Part shown: positions 17,386 to 26,381 of the stretch, piece by piece
Position numbering within the stretch: the stretch's first letter is position 1
Layout: every line of letters begins with the position of its first letter
From: Chelativorans alearensis
Lineage (GTDB): Bacteria; Pseudomonadota; Alphaproteobacteria; Rhizobiales; Rhizobiaceae
Assembly (NCBI RefSeq): GCF_010993735.1
Contig: NZ_WQNI01000003.1
Span: 62,001-126,000, forward strand
Direction of reading: 5' to 3'
Length of the DNA stretch: 64,000 nucleotides
Notes under the pieces: generated by a model
Database searches by the model: none
What the model was told of the DNA's origin: nothing
Seen by the model: only the letters and a program-made list of their open reading frames with translations
Program-made: the position numbers and the translations under genes

Positions 17386-18690
17386 ATGAAGAACATGAAG
17401 ACATCCAAAACCGGCGCCAAACCGGCGGGCGGAGCCCGGAAGGAACAGGTCCGGGAGCCTGCGGGCGCCGGCGAGCGCATCGCCAAGCGCCTGGCGCGCG
17501 TGGGCATTGCCTCGCGCCGCGACGCCGAGGCGATGATCGCGGCGGGAAGGGTGAAGGTCAACGGCCGGCCGCTCGACACGCCGGCCTTCAACGTACGGCC
17601 TTCCGACCGCATCGAGGTCGACGGCGCGCCCATCCCCGAGGTCGAGCGCACGCGGCTTTTCCTGCTGCACAAGCCCGCCGGCCTCGTCACCACCAGTCGC
17701 GACCCGGAGGGGCGCAAGACGGTTTTCGACATCCTGCCGAAGGGCTTGCCGCGGCTGATCACCGTCGGCCGCCTCGACATCAACACCGAGGGGCTTTTGC
17801 TTCTGACGAACGACGGCGGTCTTGCCCGCGTTCTCGAACTGCCCTCCACCGGCTGGCTGCGCCGCTACCGCGTGCGCGTGCACGGCCACGTCGACCCGCT
17901 GGCGCTGGCGGAGCTGGAGAAGGGCACTGCCGTCGACGGCGTCTTCTACGGCGCTATCGAGGCCACGCTTGACCGCAAGCAGGGCTCCAATGCCTGGCTG
18001 ACGCTCGGCCTGCGCGAGGGCAAGAACCGCGAGGTGAAGAACGTCCTCGGCGCGCTGGGGCTCGACGTCACGCGCCTGATCCGCGTCTCCTATGGCCCCT
18101 TCCAGCTTGGCGCCCTGCCGGAGGGCGCGGTGCAGGAGATCAAGGGCCGCACGCTGCGCGACCAACTCGGCGAGCGGCTGATCGAGGAAGCCGGCGCCAA
18201 TTTCGACGCGCCGATCGTCCGGCCCTTCGCCAACAAGCCGGCGCTTGCGGCAAAGCCGGCTGCTGCCGAGACGCCACGCCGGCCCTCCGAGCGCCCGCGC
18301 GACAAGGCCGAGCGCCCGCGCGACAAGGAGGAAGGACGCCGGGCGCCGGTGAACCGCAAGAAAAGCCGTGAAGACAAGCGCGAGGAGATGCGCGGACGGC
18401 TGCAGACGAAGCCGCCGTCGCGCGCCCACAAAAGCGATCCTCAGAAGCGGTCCGGCAAGGATGACCGCAAGGCAGGCCCCGGCAAAGAAGGCCCCGGCAG
18501 GGAAGCCCGCCCGATCGAGCGACGCTCGCGGGCTGCAAACGTGTGGATGGCGCCGGGCGCGCGGCCAATGGGCCCGAAGAAGGCCGAAGAGGTCGCCGAG
18601 CGCAAGGAGGAGGCGAAGAAGCCCGGTCGAGGTGCCGGCCGCAGGCAGCCTTCCGACAAGCGCCAGCCGACGCGCGGCAAGAGGCGGTAG
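17386..18690 (+). CDS. rluB: 23S rRNA pseudouridine synthase, RluB/RsuA family, with long basic tail
   Basis: An S4 RNA-binding domain spans about residues 30-80 (RLARVGIASRRDAEAMI) and is followed by the RsuA/RluB catalytic domain with GRLDINTEGLLLLTND, where Asp131 is the catalytic aspartate. RluB modifies 23S rRNA at a helix 80-93 position (U2605 in E. coli). From about residue 285 there is a roughly 150-residue tail very rich in Lys, Arg, Pro and Glu, probably disordered and RNA-binding. Tails like this are common on alphaproteobacterial homologues. The tail begins with two near-identical RPRDKAE/RPRDKEE repeats. rsmD follows after 9 bp. Confidence 0.9.
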   Translation: MKNMKTSKTGAKPAGGARKEQVREPAGAGERIAKRLARVGIASRRDAEAMIAAGRVKVNGRPLDTPAFNVRPSDRIEVDGAPIPEVERTRLFLLHKPAGLVTTSRDPEGRKTVFDILPKGLPRLITVGRLDINTEGLLLLTNDGGLARVLELPSTGWLRRYRVRVHGHVDPLALAELEKGTAVDGVFYGAIEATLDRKQGSNAWLTLGLREGKNREVKNVLGALGLDVTRLIRVSYGPFQLGALPEGAVQEIKGRTLRDQLGERLIEEAGANFDAPIVRPFANKPALAAKPAAAETPRRPSERPRDKAERPRDKEEGRRAPVNRKKSREDKREEMRGRLQTKPPSRAHKSDPQKRSGKDDRKAGPGKEGPGREARPIERRSRAANVWMAPGARPMGPKKAEEVAERKEEAKKPGRGAGRRQPSDKRQPTRGKRR

Positions 18691-18699
18691 GGCGGAGCG

Positions 18700-19254
18700 G
18701 TGCGTGTCGTCGGGGGAAGACTGCGCGGAAGGCGGCTTGCCTCGCCGCGTTCCGACATGATCCGCCCCACCACCGACCGCGCCCGCGAGGCGCTCTTCAA
18801 CATTCTGGAGCATGCCTATCCCGGCAGCCTCGACGGTGCACGGGTGCTTGATCTCTTCTCCGGCAGCGGAGCGCTCGGTATCGAAGCGCTGTCGCGCGGC
18901 GCCGCCTACTGCCTTTTCGTGGAGCAGGATGCAGCCGCCCGTGCCTTGGTGCGCGAGAATGTGGAAAGTCTCGGCCTTGCCGGCGTAACACGCATCTTCC
19001 GCCGTGACGCCACGCGTCTCGGCCCCGTCGGCACCATGCAGCCTTTCCGCCTCATCTTCGCCGACCCGCCCTATGGCAAGGGCCTTGGAGAGAAGGCCGT
19101 CGCCTCGGCGCTCGAAGGTGGATGGCTGGCCGCCGATGCCTTGATCGTGGTCGAGGAAGCGGCGGCCACACCCTTCCATCCGCCGGCGGGCATCCTCGTC
19201 CATGAGCGGCGCACCTACACCTCCACGTCGCTCGCCCTTTGCGGCCTGATCTGA
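18700..19254 (+). CDS. rsmD: 16S rRNA (guanine966-N2)-methyltransferase
   Basis: RsmD methylates G966 of 16S rRNA using S-adenosylmethionine. The 184-residue protein shows the N-terminal RVVGGRLRGRRL, the AdoMet loop LDLFSGSGALGIEALSRGA and the catalytic ADPPYGKG. It starts with GTG at 18700, 9 bp after rluB, forming an rRNA-modification pair. The length and motif order are typical of the family. Confidence 0.95.
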   Translation: MRVVGGRLRGRRLASPRSDMIRPTTDRAREALFNILEHAYPGSLDGARVLDLFSGSGALGIEALSRGAAYCLFVEQDAAARALVRENVESLGLAGVTRIFRRDATRLGPVGTMQPFRLIFADPPYGKGLGEKAVASALEGGWLAADALIVVEEAAATPFHPPAGILVHERRTYTSTSLALCGLI

Positions 19255-19324
19255 GTTTCGCCTTTTTCTCACGTCATCGGTGTGATTGCCCGGCGATTAT
19301 CGGGAGCGATTAAGGGTTTGATTT

Positions 19325-20722
19325 ATGAGATATTATCTGATTGCCGCCTGCACCTGCATGGCGGCGTTACGTGTTGCGGCCGTGCCATTCGTTGTCACAT
19401 GGCTGATGTTCGCCCCTGCGGCATCGGCCGAAGCCGCCGCAGCGGGAGCCGCCGAGGCGGCGACCTTCGTGCTGGATAACGGCATGCAGGTGGTCGTCGT
19501 ACCGCAGAGGCGCGTTCCGGTGGTCGTGCAGATGGTCTGGTACAAAGTGGGCTCAGCCGACGAGCCGCCCGGCCAGTCCGGTATTGCCCATCTCTTCGAG
19601 CACCTCATGTTCAAGGCCACCAGCAATCACGCAGCCGGTGAGTTGGACGAGGCCGTCACCGCATCGGGCGGAAACCACAACGCGTTTACCTCCTTCGACT
19701 ACACCGCGTATTACCAGCAGGTCCCGACGGGCGCGCTGGGCGAGATGATGGCCTTCGAGGCCGATCGCATGCGCAACCTGATCCTGAGCGACGAGGCCCT
19801 CGAAACGGAACGGCAGGTCGTTCTGGAGGAGCGCCTGGGCAGCGTCGAGAACCGGCCCGAGAGTCTGCTGTCCGAATCGGTCTATGCGACGCTGTTCCAG
19901 AACCACCCCTATGGAAGAGACATCATCGGCTGGCGGCACGAGATCGATGCGATAACACGTCAACAGCTCGTCGACTTCTACAATCGGTACTACACGCCCA
20001 ACAATGCGATCCTTGTCGTGGTGGGCGACGTCGACGCGCGGGACGTGCGGCGGCTGGCCAGGGAAACCTACGGCAAAATCCCACGCGGCCCCGAACTGCC
20101 GCCACGTGTCCGCCCCATGGAGCCGGAGCCGGCGACACTGCGCAGCGTCAAGATCAGCGATCCGCGCGTGAGCCTGCCCAGCTTCTCGCGAGTCTGGCTC
20201 GCGCCGTCACGTTTCTCCGAGGACGGCAAGGCGGCGGATGCCTTGAGGGTGCTGAGCAATATCCTCGGCGGTGGCAAGCGGAGCAGGCTCTATCGCGAAC
20301 TCGTCGTCAACAAGCGTATCGCCTCGGGTGTGTTCGCCTATCTCAACACCCGCATGCGCGATTATTCCCTTCTCAATGTCGAGGCTACTCCGCTGACGGC
20401 GGACAAGCTTGACGAGGTCGAGCGTGCGGTCACGGCCGAAATGGAGAAGATCGCCGCCGATGGCGTCTCCGAGGATGAGCTGCGCACGACCAAGAAAGTG
20501 CTGGCGAGCGCACTGATCTTCGCCGATCAGAGCCAGATATCCCGTGCCTTGGAATTCGGCCAGACGCTGGCGATTGGCGGCACTGTCGACGATGTCGCCA
20601 GGGCACGCGAGCGCATCGAAGCGGTCACGGCGGACGAGATCCGTGATGCGGCGAAGAAGTACTTCGACCCCCGACGAAGCGTTGCCGGCTACCTCCTGCC
20701 CGAAGAGGGGGACAAGAAATGA
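19325..20722 (+). CDS. M16 family zinc peptidase, catalytically complete partner
   Basis: An N-terminal hydrophobic signal sequence (residues 1-35) ending PAASA points to export to the periplasm. The inverted zinc motif HxxEH is H89-L-F-E-H93, and the distal glutamate lies in VVLEER near residue 169. The C-terminal M16 domain follows. The 465-residue length fits PqqL/processing-peptidase-like bacterial M16 proteins. The next gene starts inside its stop codon (4-bp ATGA overlap) and encodes a related protein without the zinc motif, so the two most likely form a heterodimer. The physiological substrate is not known. Confidence 0.88.
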   Translation: MRYYLIAACTCMAALRVAAVPFVVTWLMFAPAASAEAAAAGAAEAATFVLDNGMQVVVVPQRRVPVVVQMVWYKVGSADEPPGQSGIAHLFEHLMFKATSNHAAGELDEAVTASGGNHNAFTSFDYTAYYQQVPTGALGEMMAFEADRMRNLILSDEALETERQVVLEERLGSVENRPESLLSESVYATLFQNHPYGRDIIGWRHEIDAITRQQLVDFYNRYYTPNNAILVVVGDVDARDVRRLARETYGKIPRGPELPPRVRPMEPEPATLRSVKISDPRVSLPSFSRVWLAPSRFSEDGKAADALRVLSNILGGGKRSRLYRELVVNKRIASGVFAYLNTRMRDYSLLNVEATPLTADKLDEVERAVTAEMEKIAADGVSEDELRTTKKVLASALIFADQSQISRALEFGQTLAIGGTVDDVARARERIEAVTADEIRDAAKKYFDPRRSVAGYLLPEEGDKK

Positions 20723-22062
20723 GAAAGCTGATTGCGATGACCCATTCATTTGCCTTCCGGAAGGCCTTCACCTGTTTTGCCTTTGCCGTGGCGGGTGCGG
20801 CGTTCTTTTGGGCAGCCCTGCCTGCTCGAGCCGATCTCGACATCGTGGAGGTAACCTCGCCGAAAGGCATCAAGGCCTGGCTCGTCGAGGATCAAGCGGA
20901 TCCGATGGTCTCCATCTCCTTCGCCTTTTCCGGCGGTAGCCTTCAGGACCCGAAGGGCAAGGAAGGCTTGTCACACCTGATGGCCTCCATGCTCATCGAG
21001 GGGGCGGGAGATCTGGACGCCGATGCATTCCAGCAGCGGCTCTACGAGACAGGTGCCCAACTGTCCTTCGGAGCCGGAACGGAAGAATTCTCCGGCAGCA
21101 TCGGCATGCTCGCCGATGACACGGAAAAGCCGCTGGAGCTTCTCTCCCTGGCATTGTCGTCGCCCCGCTTCGACGAAAAATCCCTGGAGAGGGTGCGTTC
21201 AGTAGCCGTCTCGGGCATCGAGCAGACAAGCAAGGATCCGGACCGGCGTGGCGGAGAGGCCTTGAGCGCCGCTCTCTATGGCGACCATCCGCTCGGCCGG
21301 CACGCCACTGTCGAAACGGTGAACTCTATCGAGCGAGGGGATCTTGTCGACCTGCACAGAAGGACCCTTGCCCGCTCCGATCTTACCATCGGTGTCGTCG
21401 GAGCTATCGACCCGCAGACGCTGGGCGAGGTTCTGGACGCAGTCTTCGGCAAACTGCCTGCCGTCGACAAAGTCGCGGAAATTCCACCGCCGGCTGTAAA
21501 ATATGGTGGCAAGGTGTTCGAGCGTGCCGCTCAGCCCCAGTCTTCGATCGTCATGGTCTTTCCCGGTGTTTCGAGGAAAAGCGAAGACTATTATCCAGCT
21601 TCGCTCGCTGCATATATTCTCGGCGGAGGCATGGCCGGACGGCTCTCCCAGGAACTGCGCGAGAAATCCGGCCTGACCTACGGTGCCTATGCCGGTCTCG
21701 AGTCGAACCACGGTTGGGGTGATTTGTCGGCTGTCGCCACGACCAGGGCGGAGCGTGCGAAAGAGTCATTGCAGATGGCGCGGCAGGTCATCGGCCGTTT
21801 CGCAGAGGACGGGCCCACGCGGGAGGAACTCGAACGGGCGAAGAAGTACACCATCGGCTCCTTTGCCGTCGATAACCTGGCCACCACCAGCTCGATCGCG
21901 GCCACGCTTGTCGGGTTGCAGCAGGACGATCTGGGGATGGACTATCCTGACCGCATGAAGGAGCTCTTCGGCGCCGTCACACTCGAAGAGGTGAAGGAAA
22001 TCTCCAGACGCTTGCTCGCTGTTGAGCCGACGGTCCTGATCGTCGGGCCGGACAAGGGCTGA
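20719..22062 (+). CDS. M16 family protein lacking the zinc site, partner subunit
   Basis: A signal peptide ends near LPARA (about residue 39). The fold-typical segments of M16 peptidases are present: SFAFSGGSLQDPKGKEGLSHL near the front and the glycine-rich ILGGGMAGRLSQELREKSG later. The position of the HxxEH motif reads SHLMASML, so the zinc ligands are absent and the subunit should be inactive alone. This mirrors active/inactive pairs such as mitochondrial processing peptidase and Sphingomonas heterodimeric M16 enzymes. It is coupled to the active subunit by a 4-bp overlap. Confidence 0.87.
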   Translation: MRKLIAMTHSFAFRKAFTCFAFAVAGAAFFWAALPARADLDIVEVTSPKGIKAWLVEDQADPMVSISFAFSGGSLQDPKGKEGLSHLMASMLIEGAGDLDADAFQQRLYETGAQLSFGAGTEEFSGSIGMLADDTEKPLELLSLALSSPRFDEKSLERVRSVAVSGIEQTSKDPDRRGGEALSAALYGDHPLGRHATVETVNSIERGDLVDLHRRTLARSDLTIGVVGAIDPQTLGEVLDAVFGKLPAVDKVAEIPPPAVKYGGKVFERAAQPQSSIVMVFPGVSRKSEDYYPASLAAYILGGGMAGRLSQELREKSGLTYGAYAGLESNHGWGDLSAVATTRAERAKESLQMARQVIGRFAEDGPTREELERAKKYTIGSFAVDNLATTSSIAATLVGLQQDDLGMDYPDRMKELFGAVTLEEVKEISRRLLAVEPTVLIVGPDKG

Positions 22063-22128
22063 ATACTGGAGGCCCGCCCTTAAACGTGGTACCCGCAGCC
22101 ATGAGGCAACACCGGCAGGTCGTGTCCA

Positions 22129-23019
22129 ATGGCTGATCGCACCGAAGCGGACGTAGGCCTGGCGCGCAAGAAGCGTCAGGCCGGCACCACCACTTTCGCC
22201 ATCGCCTTCGGCGGCGGCGGCGCGCGCGGGCTTGCCCATATCCATGCCATCGAGGCGCTCGATGAACTGGGTATCAGGCCGACGGCGATCTCCGGCTCCT
22301 CTATCGGCGCCATCATCGGTGCCGGCATGGCCGCCGGCATGAGGGGGAGGGATATCCACGCCTATGCCGCCGCGGTGCTTGCCACCCGTGCCGAAGTGGT
22401 CGCCCGCGTCTGGCGCGCCCGTCCGGCAAGCCTTTCGGAAATGGTCGAGGGCGGCCTGCGGCTTGGCCAGTTCAACGCCGAGCGCATCCTGAAGGCGTTT
22501 CTCCCGCCGCAAATTCCCTCGACCTTCGAGAGGCTCGAGATACCGCTCCATGTGACGGCGACCGACTATTACGGTCATCGTCTCGCCGTCTTCAATAGTG
22601 GCGACCTGCGCTCTGCGCTCGCCGCTTCGGCCGCCCTTCCCGCCGTCTTCCGCCCGGTCCAGCGCGACGGCATGACGCTGATCGACGGCGGCATCTACAA
22701 TCCGGTTCCTTTCGATCTCCTGGAGGGTCTCGCTGACGTGGTGATCGCTGTCGATGTGGTCGGCGCGCCGACGGTCCGCTCCGCAAAGACGCCGAGCACC
22801 ATGGAGATGATGTTCGGCGCCACCCAGCTCATGATGCAGTCGATCATCGCCATGAAGATGCAGAAGAAGCGCCCCGACATCCTCCTGCGTCCGGCCGTCG
22901 AGCGCTTCCGCGTGCTCGACTTCCTGAAGGTCGGTGCCATCATGGCGGAGACCGCCTCCATCAAGGAGGAGTTGAAGCGGGCGGTGGAGGCGGTGTTGAA
23001 GAGGGAGAATAGTGAGTAG
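22129..23019 (+). CDS. Patatin-like phospholipase family protein (RssA-like)
   Basis: This is a serine lipid acyl hydrolase of 296 residues. The oxyanion glycine motif is FGGGGARGLAH (residues 28-37), the nucleophile is Ser58 in GSSIG, and the catalytic aspartate is Asp186 in IDGGIYNP. No signal peptide is evident, so it is probably cytoplasmic or membrane-peripheral. The length fits RssA-type bacterial patatins. The last codons (Glu-Asn-Ser-Glu-stop) are provided by an inverted repeat that also supplies the last codons of the convergent antiporter gene. The substrate is unknown. Confidence 0.88.
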   Translation: MADRTEADVGLARKKRQAGTTTFAIAFGGGGARGLAHIHAIEALDELGIRPTAISGSSIGAIIGAGMAAGMRGRDIHAYAAAVLATRAEVVARVWRARPASLSEMVEGGLRLGQFNAERILKAFLPPQIPSTFERLEIPLHVTATDYYGHRLAVFNSGDLRSALAASAALPAVFRPVQRDGMTLIDGGIYNPVPFDLLEGLADVVIAVDVVGAPTVRSAKTPSTMEMMFGATQLMMQSIIAMKMQKKRPDILLRPAVERFRVLDFLKVGAIMAETASIKEELKRAVEAVLKRENSE

Positions 23020-23095
23020 TGAGTAGTTAAAGAAAATATACATAGAGATATATATTTATTTTATCACCACTACTCACTACTCACTACTCACTATT
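23007..23095. repeat. Inverted repeat of AGTGAGT-type units spanning both convergent stop codons
   Basis: The left arm (23007-23027) is built of tandem GTGAGTA units and is perfectly complementary to 23075-23095; the right arm carries one extra unit and extends to 23069. The AT-rich loop contains runs of TATATAT. The stop codons of the patatin gene (23017-23019) and the antiporter gene (23084-23086) both lie in the arms. It probably acts as a bidirectional terminator or marks a repeat insertion. Confidence 0.8.
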
Positions 23096-24880
23096 CACCG
23101 CCTGATCCAGCCGCTGTGCCTCCCGTGAAGGCTTGATCAGCGGTTCCGGCGTCACCGGCCGCACGTGCATCCGGTCGAGGCCCGCCATGACGCCTTCGAC
23201 GGCTTGTATCGCCAGCCGCTCCTCGTCGCGCTTGCGCACGTCGTCGGTGATCGCCCTTGCCGTGTCTTCGGCCGTTCCCAGCGCTTCCAGCGACTTCTGC
23301 CCGAACAGAAGGGCGGATTCGAAGGTCTCGCGGATTTCATACTCGATGTCGCGCGCCCTGAGCGACAGCGTGTGCGTCCGGTCGTAGGAGCGCACATAGA
23401 GCTTCACATGCGGGAACTCCGAACGGATCATATCGACAATGGCGTCCGTCACCGCGGGTATGTTGGTGCACACGGCCACCACCTTGGCGCGGCGGATGCC
23501 GGCTGCCTCCAGCACCTCCTTGCGCCGGCCGTCACCGAAATAGATGCGGAAGCCGAATTTCTCCACCGCGCGCACGCGAGTGGCGGAATGGTCGATGATG
23601 GTCACGTCGCAGCCGCCGGCCAGAAGGATTTGCGCGGCGATCTGGCCGAAACGGGAAAAGCCGATCATCAGCACGTCCGCGCCTGCCCCGTCGAAGCTCT
23701 CGTCCATCTCGTCCGGCGCCTCACGGTCGAGCAGCAACGTGCCGAGCGCAACGGAAACCGGCGTCATTGCCATGGAGAGCGTGACCACCGCCGTCAGAAG
23801 CGACGCGGTGGCAAGCGAAAAGATCAGCGCCCCCGAAGCCGCGGTGAACAGCACGAAACCGAACTCGCCGCCCTGCGGCAGAAGGGTGGCGATGCGCACG
23901 GCGTCGTTGTGGATGTTACCGAAGACCCGGCACAGGCCGTAGACGAGCACCGCCTTGGCAAGCATCAACGCCGGCACGGCGAGGAGCACGAGATACCAGT
24001 TGTCGATCACCACGCCGAGGTCGAGCGAAAGCCCGATGGCCATGAAGAACAGGCCGAGGAGTATGCCACGGAAGGGCTCGATATCGGCTTCCAGCTCGTG
24101 CCGGAAGGAGGAATCGGCCAGAAGAACGCCAGCGATGAAGGCGCCGAGCGCCATGGAGAGCCCGGCGACCTGCATGAGCGTCGCCGACCCCAGAACGACG
24201 AGGAGGGCTGTGGCCAGCATCGCCTCGCGCGCCCCCGTGCTGGCGATGAGGCGGAAGAGCGGGTTGATCAGATAGCGCCCGGCGATCACCAAGGCGGCGA
24301 TACTTGCCAGTGCCAGCAGGAAGCCGCTGCCGCTGATCGCCTCCGCTCCCTCGCCGCCCGGTGATAAGAGCGGCACAAGCGCCAGCAGCGGCGCGATGGC
24401 CATGTCCTGGAACAGGAGAATCGAGAAGGCGGTTTGGCCGTATCGCTGGTTGAGCGTGCCCTGCGTCTCCATCGTCTGCACGGCAAAGGCGGTGGAGGAA
24501 AGGGCAAGGCCGAAGCCGACGATCACCGCCGCGGCGAGGGAAAGGCCGAGCGCTGCCGCGGCGATCAGCGCCAGCACCGGCCCCGTCACCAGCACCTGCG
24601 CCAGGCCCAGCCCGAAGATATCGCGCCGCATGGCCCACAGCCGCGACGGATTGAGCTCCAGCCCGATGATGAACAAGAGGAAGACGACGCCGAGCTCGGC
24701 CACGTGTAAGAGCTCCTCGCCGTCGGCGATCAGCCGTGCCACCGGGCCTATCGCCACGCCGGCAGCCAGATACCCCAGAATTGTGCCGAGCCCGATGCGT
24801 TTGAACAGTGGGGCGGCGATCACTGCGCCGGCCAAAAGCAGCAGCGGTTCGTAGTAGATGCCATCGACGGATGCTTCCAT
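23084..24880 (-). CDS. Monovalent cation:proton antiporter, CPA2/Kef type, with RCK domain
   Basis: The 598-residue protein has an N-terminal Na+/H+ exchanger-type domain with about 12 membrane segments (for example GTILGYLAAGVAIGP, VVFLLFIIGLELNP and AFSILLFQDMAIAPL). A TrkA-N/RCK domain starts near residue 405 (DVLMIGFSRFGQIAA), with a nucleotide-binding GxGxxG-like fold and the ligand-contacting DHSATR and YFGDG segments. This is the architecture of KefB/KefC and YbaL potassium efflux proteins. No KefF/KefG partner is adjacent. The C-terminal residues VNSE come from the inverted repeat shared with the patatin gene. It is divergent from pmbA. Confidence 0.9.
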   Translation of the reverse strand: MEASVDGIYYEPLLLLAGAVIAAPLFKRIGLGTILGYLAAGVAIGPVARLIADGEELLHVAELGVVFLLFIIGLELNPSRLWAMRRDIFGLGLAQVLVTGPVLALIAAAALGLSLAAAVIVGFGLALSSTAFAVQTMETQGTLNQRYGQTAFSILLFQDMAIAPLLALVPLLSPGGEGAEAISGSGFLLALASIAALVIAGRYLINPLFRLIASTGAREAMLATALLVVLGSATLMQVAGLSMALGAFIAGVLLADSSFRHELEADIEPFRGILLGLFFMAIGLSLDLGVVIDNWYLVLLAVPALMLAKAVLVYGLCRVFGNIHNDAVRIATLLPQGGEFGFVLFTAASGALIFSLATASLLTAVVTLSMAMTPVSVALGTLLLDREAPDEMDESFDGAGADVLMIGFSRFGQIAAQILLAGGCDVTIIDHSATRVRAVEKFGFRIYFGDGRRKEVLEAAGIRRAKVVAVCTNIPAVTDAIVDMIRSEFPHVKLYVRSYDRTHTLSLRARDIEYEIRETFESALLFGQKSLEALGTAEDTARAITDDVRKRDEERLAIQAVEGVMAGLDRMHVRPVTPEPLIKPSREAQRLDQAVNSE

Positions 24881-25040
24881 CCCTTCCTCTTACTCCGTGT
24901 CTCTCCTGGCTTGCGCGGTAAGCACGCCATTGCGTTGTCGCGTCCGCGACCATAAATGGTTGCGACAGCCGTGTCTTGCCGACTTTCCTCCGCAGCGCCT
25001 GGAGGAGCGGCTTCTCCAACGAACCGACGACGGGCCCCTC

Positions 25041-26381
25041 ATGAGCACAGCATCCGACAAAACCCTTCTCGATCGCGTCGCCTCCCTGGTCGATGCGGCC
25101 AAGCGCGCCGGCGCCGACGCTGCCGACGCCGTCGTCGTGCGCTCCCGGTCGAGCGGCGTCTCCGTGCGTCTCGGCAAGGTGGAGGGCACCGAAGCGGCCG
25201 AAAGCGATGATATGTCGCTGCGCGTCTTCGTCGGCCGCCGTGTGGCCAGCGTCTCGGCCACCGCCGCCTCCGATCCCGCCGCTCTTGCCGAGCGCGCCGT
25301 TGCCATGGCGCGGGTCTCGCCCGAAGACCCGTATCAGGGACTGGCCGACCCGGAGCGGCTTGCCCACGAGATCGCCGACCTCGATCTGATCGACGATACG
25401 GAAGTCTCCGCCGAGCGCCTGAAGGAGGATGCGCTGGCCGCGGAAGAAGCCGCCCTTGCCGTTCCCGGCGTCACCAACTCCTCCGGTGCCGGGGCGAGCG
25501 CCGGCTCTGGCGGGCTGGTGCTTGCAACCTCGCATGGCTTCGTCGGGCAATATTCGGCAACGCGCTTCTCCCGCTCGGTCAGCGTGATTGCCGGCGAGGG
25601 CACGGGCATGGAACGTGACTATGACTATTCTTCGCGGCTCCATTTCGCCGACCTCGACACGCCCGAGAAGATCGGCCGCACCGCGGGCGAGCGGGCGGTG
25701 AAAAGGCTGAACGCCCGAAAGGTCAAGACCGGCGTCTTCCCGGTGGTCTATGACCCGCGCGTGGCGCGCGGCATGGCCGGCCACATTGCCGCCGCCATCA
25801 ACGGTGCCTCGGTGGCACGCAAGACCAGCTTCCTGCGCGATATGATGGAAAGGAAGGTTGCCTCGGCCGGCATCACCGTTACCGACAACCCGCGGGTAAA
25901 ACGCGGCCAGTCCTCGCGCCCCTTCGACGGTGAAGGCGTGGCGGGCGCGCCGCTGGTGCCGGTGGAAGAGGGTATCCTGAAAGCCTGGCTTCTATCCACC
26001 TCCGTCGCCCGCGAACTCGGGCTTGAGACCAACGGGCGCGGTGTGCGCGCCGCCTCCTCGGTCAATCCCGCCTCCACCAACTTCGCCATCGAGCCGGGCG
26101 AGACGCCGCCGGAGGATCTGATCGGGTCCGTGAAGAGTGGTTTCTACGTTACGGAAGTATTCGGCCACGGCGTCGATCTCGTCACCGGCGAGTATAGCCG
26201 GGGTGCGGCCGGCTTCTGGATCGACAACGGCGCCATCGCCTACCCTGTCTCCGAGATCACCATCGCCTCCAATCTCAAGGACATGTTCATGCGCATGGCG
26301 GCGGCAAGCGACATCGACCGCAACTTCGGCACCGCCGCTCCCACCCTGCTCATCGACGGGATGACCATCGCCGGTGAGTGA
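25041..26381 (+). CDS. pmbA: TldD/PmbA family metalloprotease subunit
   Basis: PmbA (TldE) pairs with TldD to form a protease that matures microcin B17 and degrades CcdA in E. coli. PmbA itself lacks the zinc motif, and no HExxxH is visible here, consistent with PmbA. Family segments include the N-terminal SRSSGVSVRLGKVEGTE and the C-terminal SVNPASTNFAIEPGE and GAAGFWIDNGAIAYPVSEIT. The ATG at 25041 gives 446 residues; the longer open frame runs back into antiporter sequence and has no support. The next gene starts 8 bp before this stop. tldD is not in the window. Confidence 0.92.
   Translation: MSTASDKTLLDRVASLVDAAKRAGADAADAVVVRSRSSGVSVRLGKVEGTEAAESDDMSLRVFVGRRVASVSATAASDPAALAERAVAMARVSPEDPYQGLADPERLAHEIADLDLIDDTEVSAERLKEDALAAEEAALAVPGVTNSSGAGASAGSGGLVLATSHGFVGQYSATRFSRSVSVIAGEGTGMERDYDYSSRLHFADLDTPEKIGRTAGERAVKRLNARKVKTGVFPVVYDPRVARGMAGHIAAAINGASVARKTSFLRDMMERKVASAGITVTDNPRVKRGQSSRPFDGEGVAGAPLVPVEEGILKAWLLSTSVARELGLETNGRGVRAASSVNPASTNFAIEPGETPPEDLIGSVKSGFYVTEVFGHGVDLVTGEYSRGAAGFWIDNGAIAYPVSEITIASNLKDMFMRMAAASDIDRNFGTAAPTLLIDGMTIAGE

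Noticed and set aside
17287-19272. Long minus-strand open frame continuing upstream of tadA across rluB and rsmD
   Set aside because: It is antisense to two well-recognised genes, is Arg/Ala/Leu-rich shadow sequence of GC-rich DNA, and only its last 143 codons match a protein family (TadA).
21766-25784. Long minus-strand frames over the M16/patatin genes (21766-23043) and the antiporter/pmbA genes (23916-25784)
   Set aside because: The first is antisense shadow. The second overlaps the antiporter in another frame and pmbA in antisense; neither has a recognisable domain.
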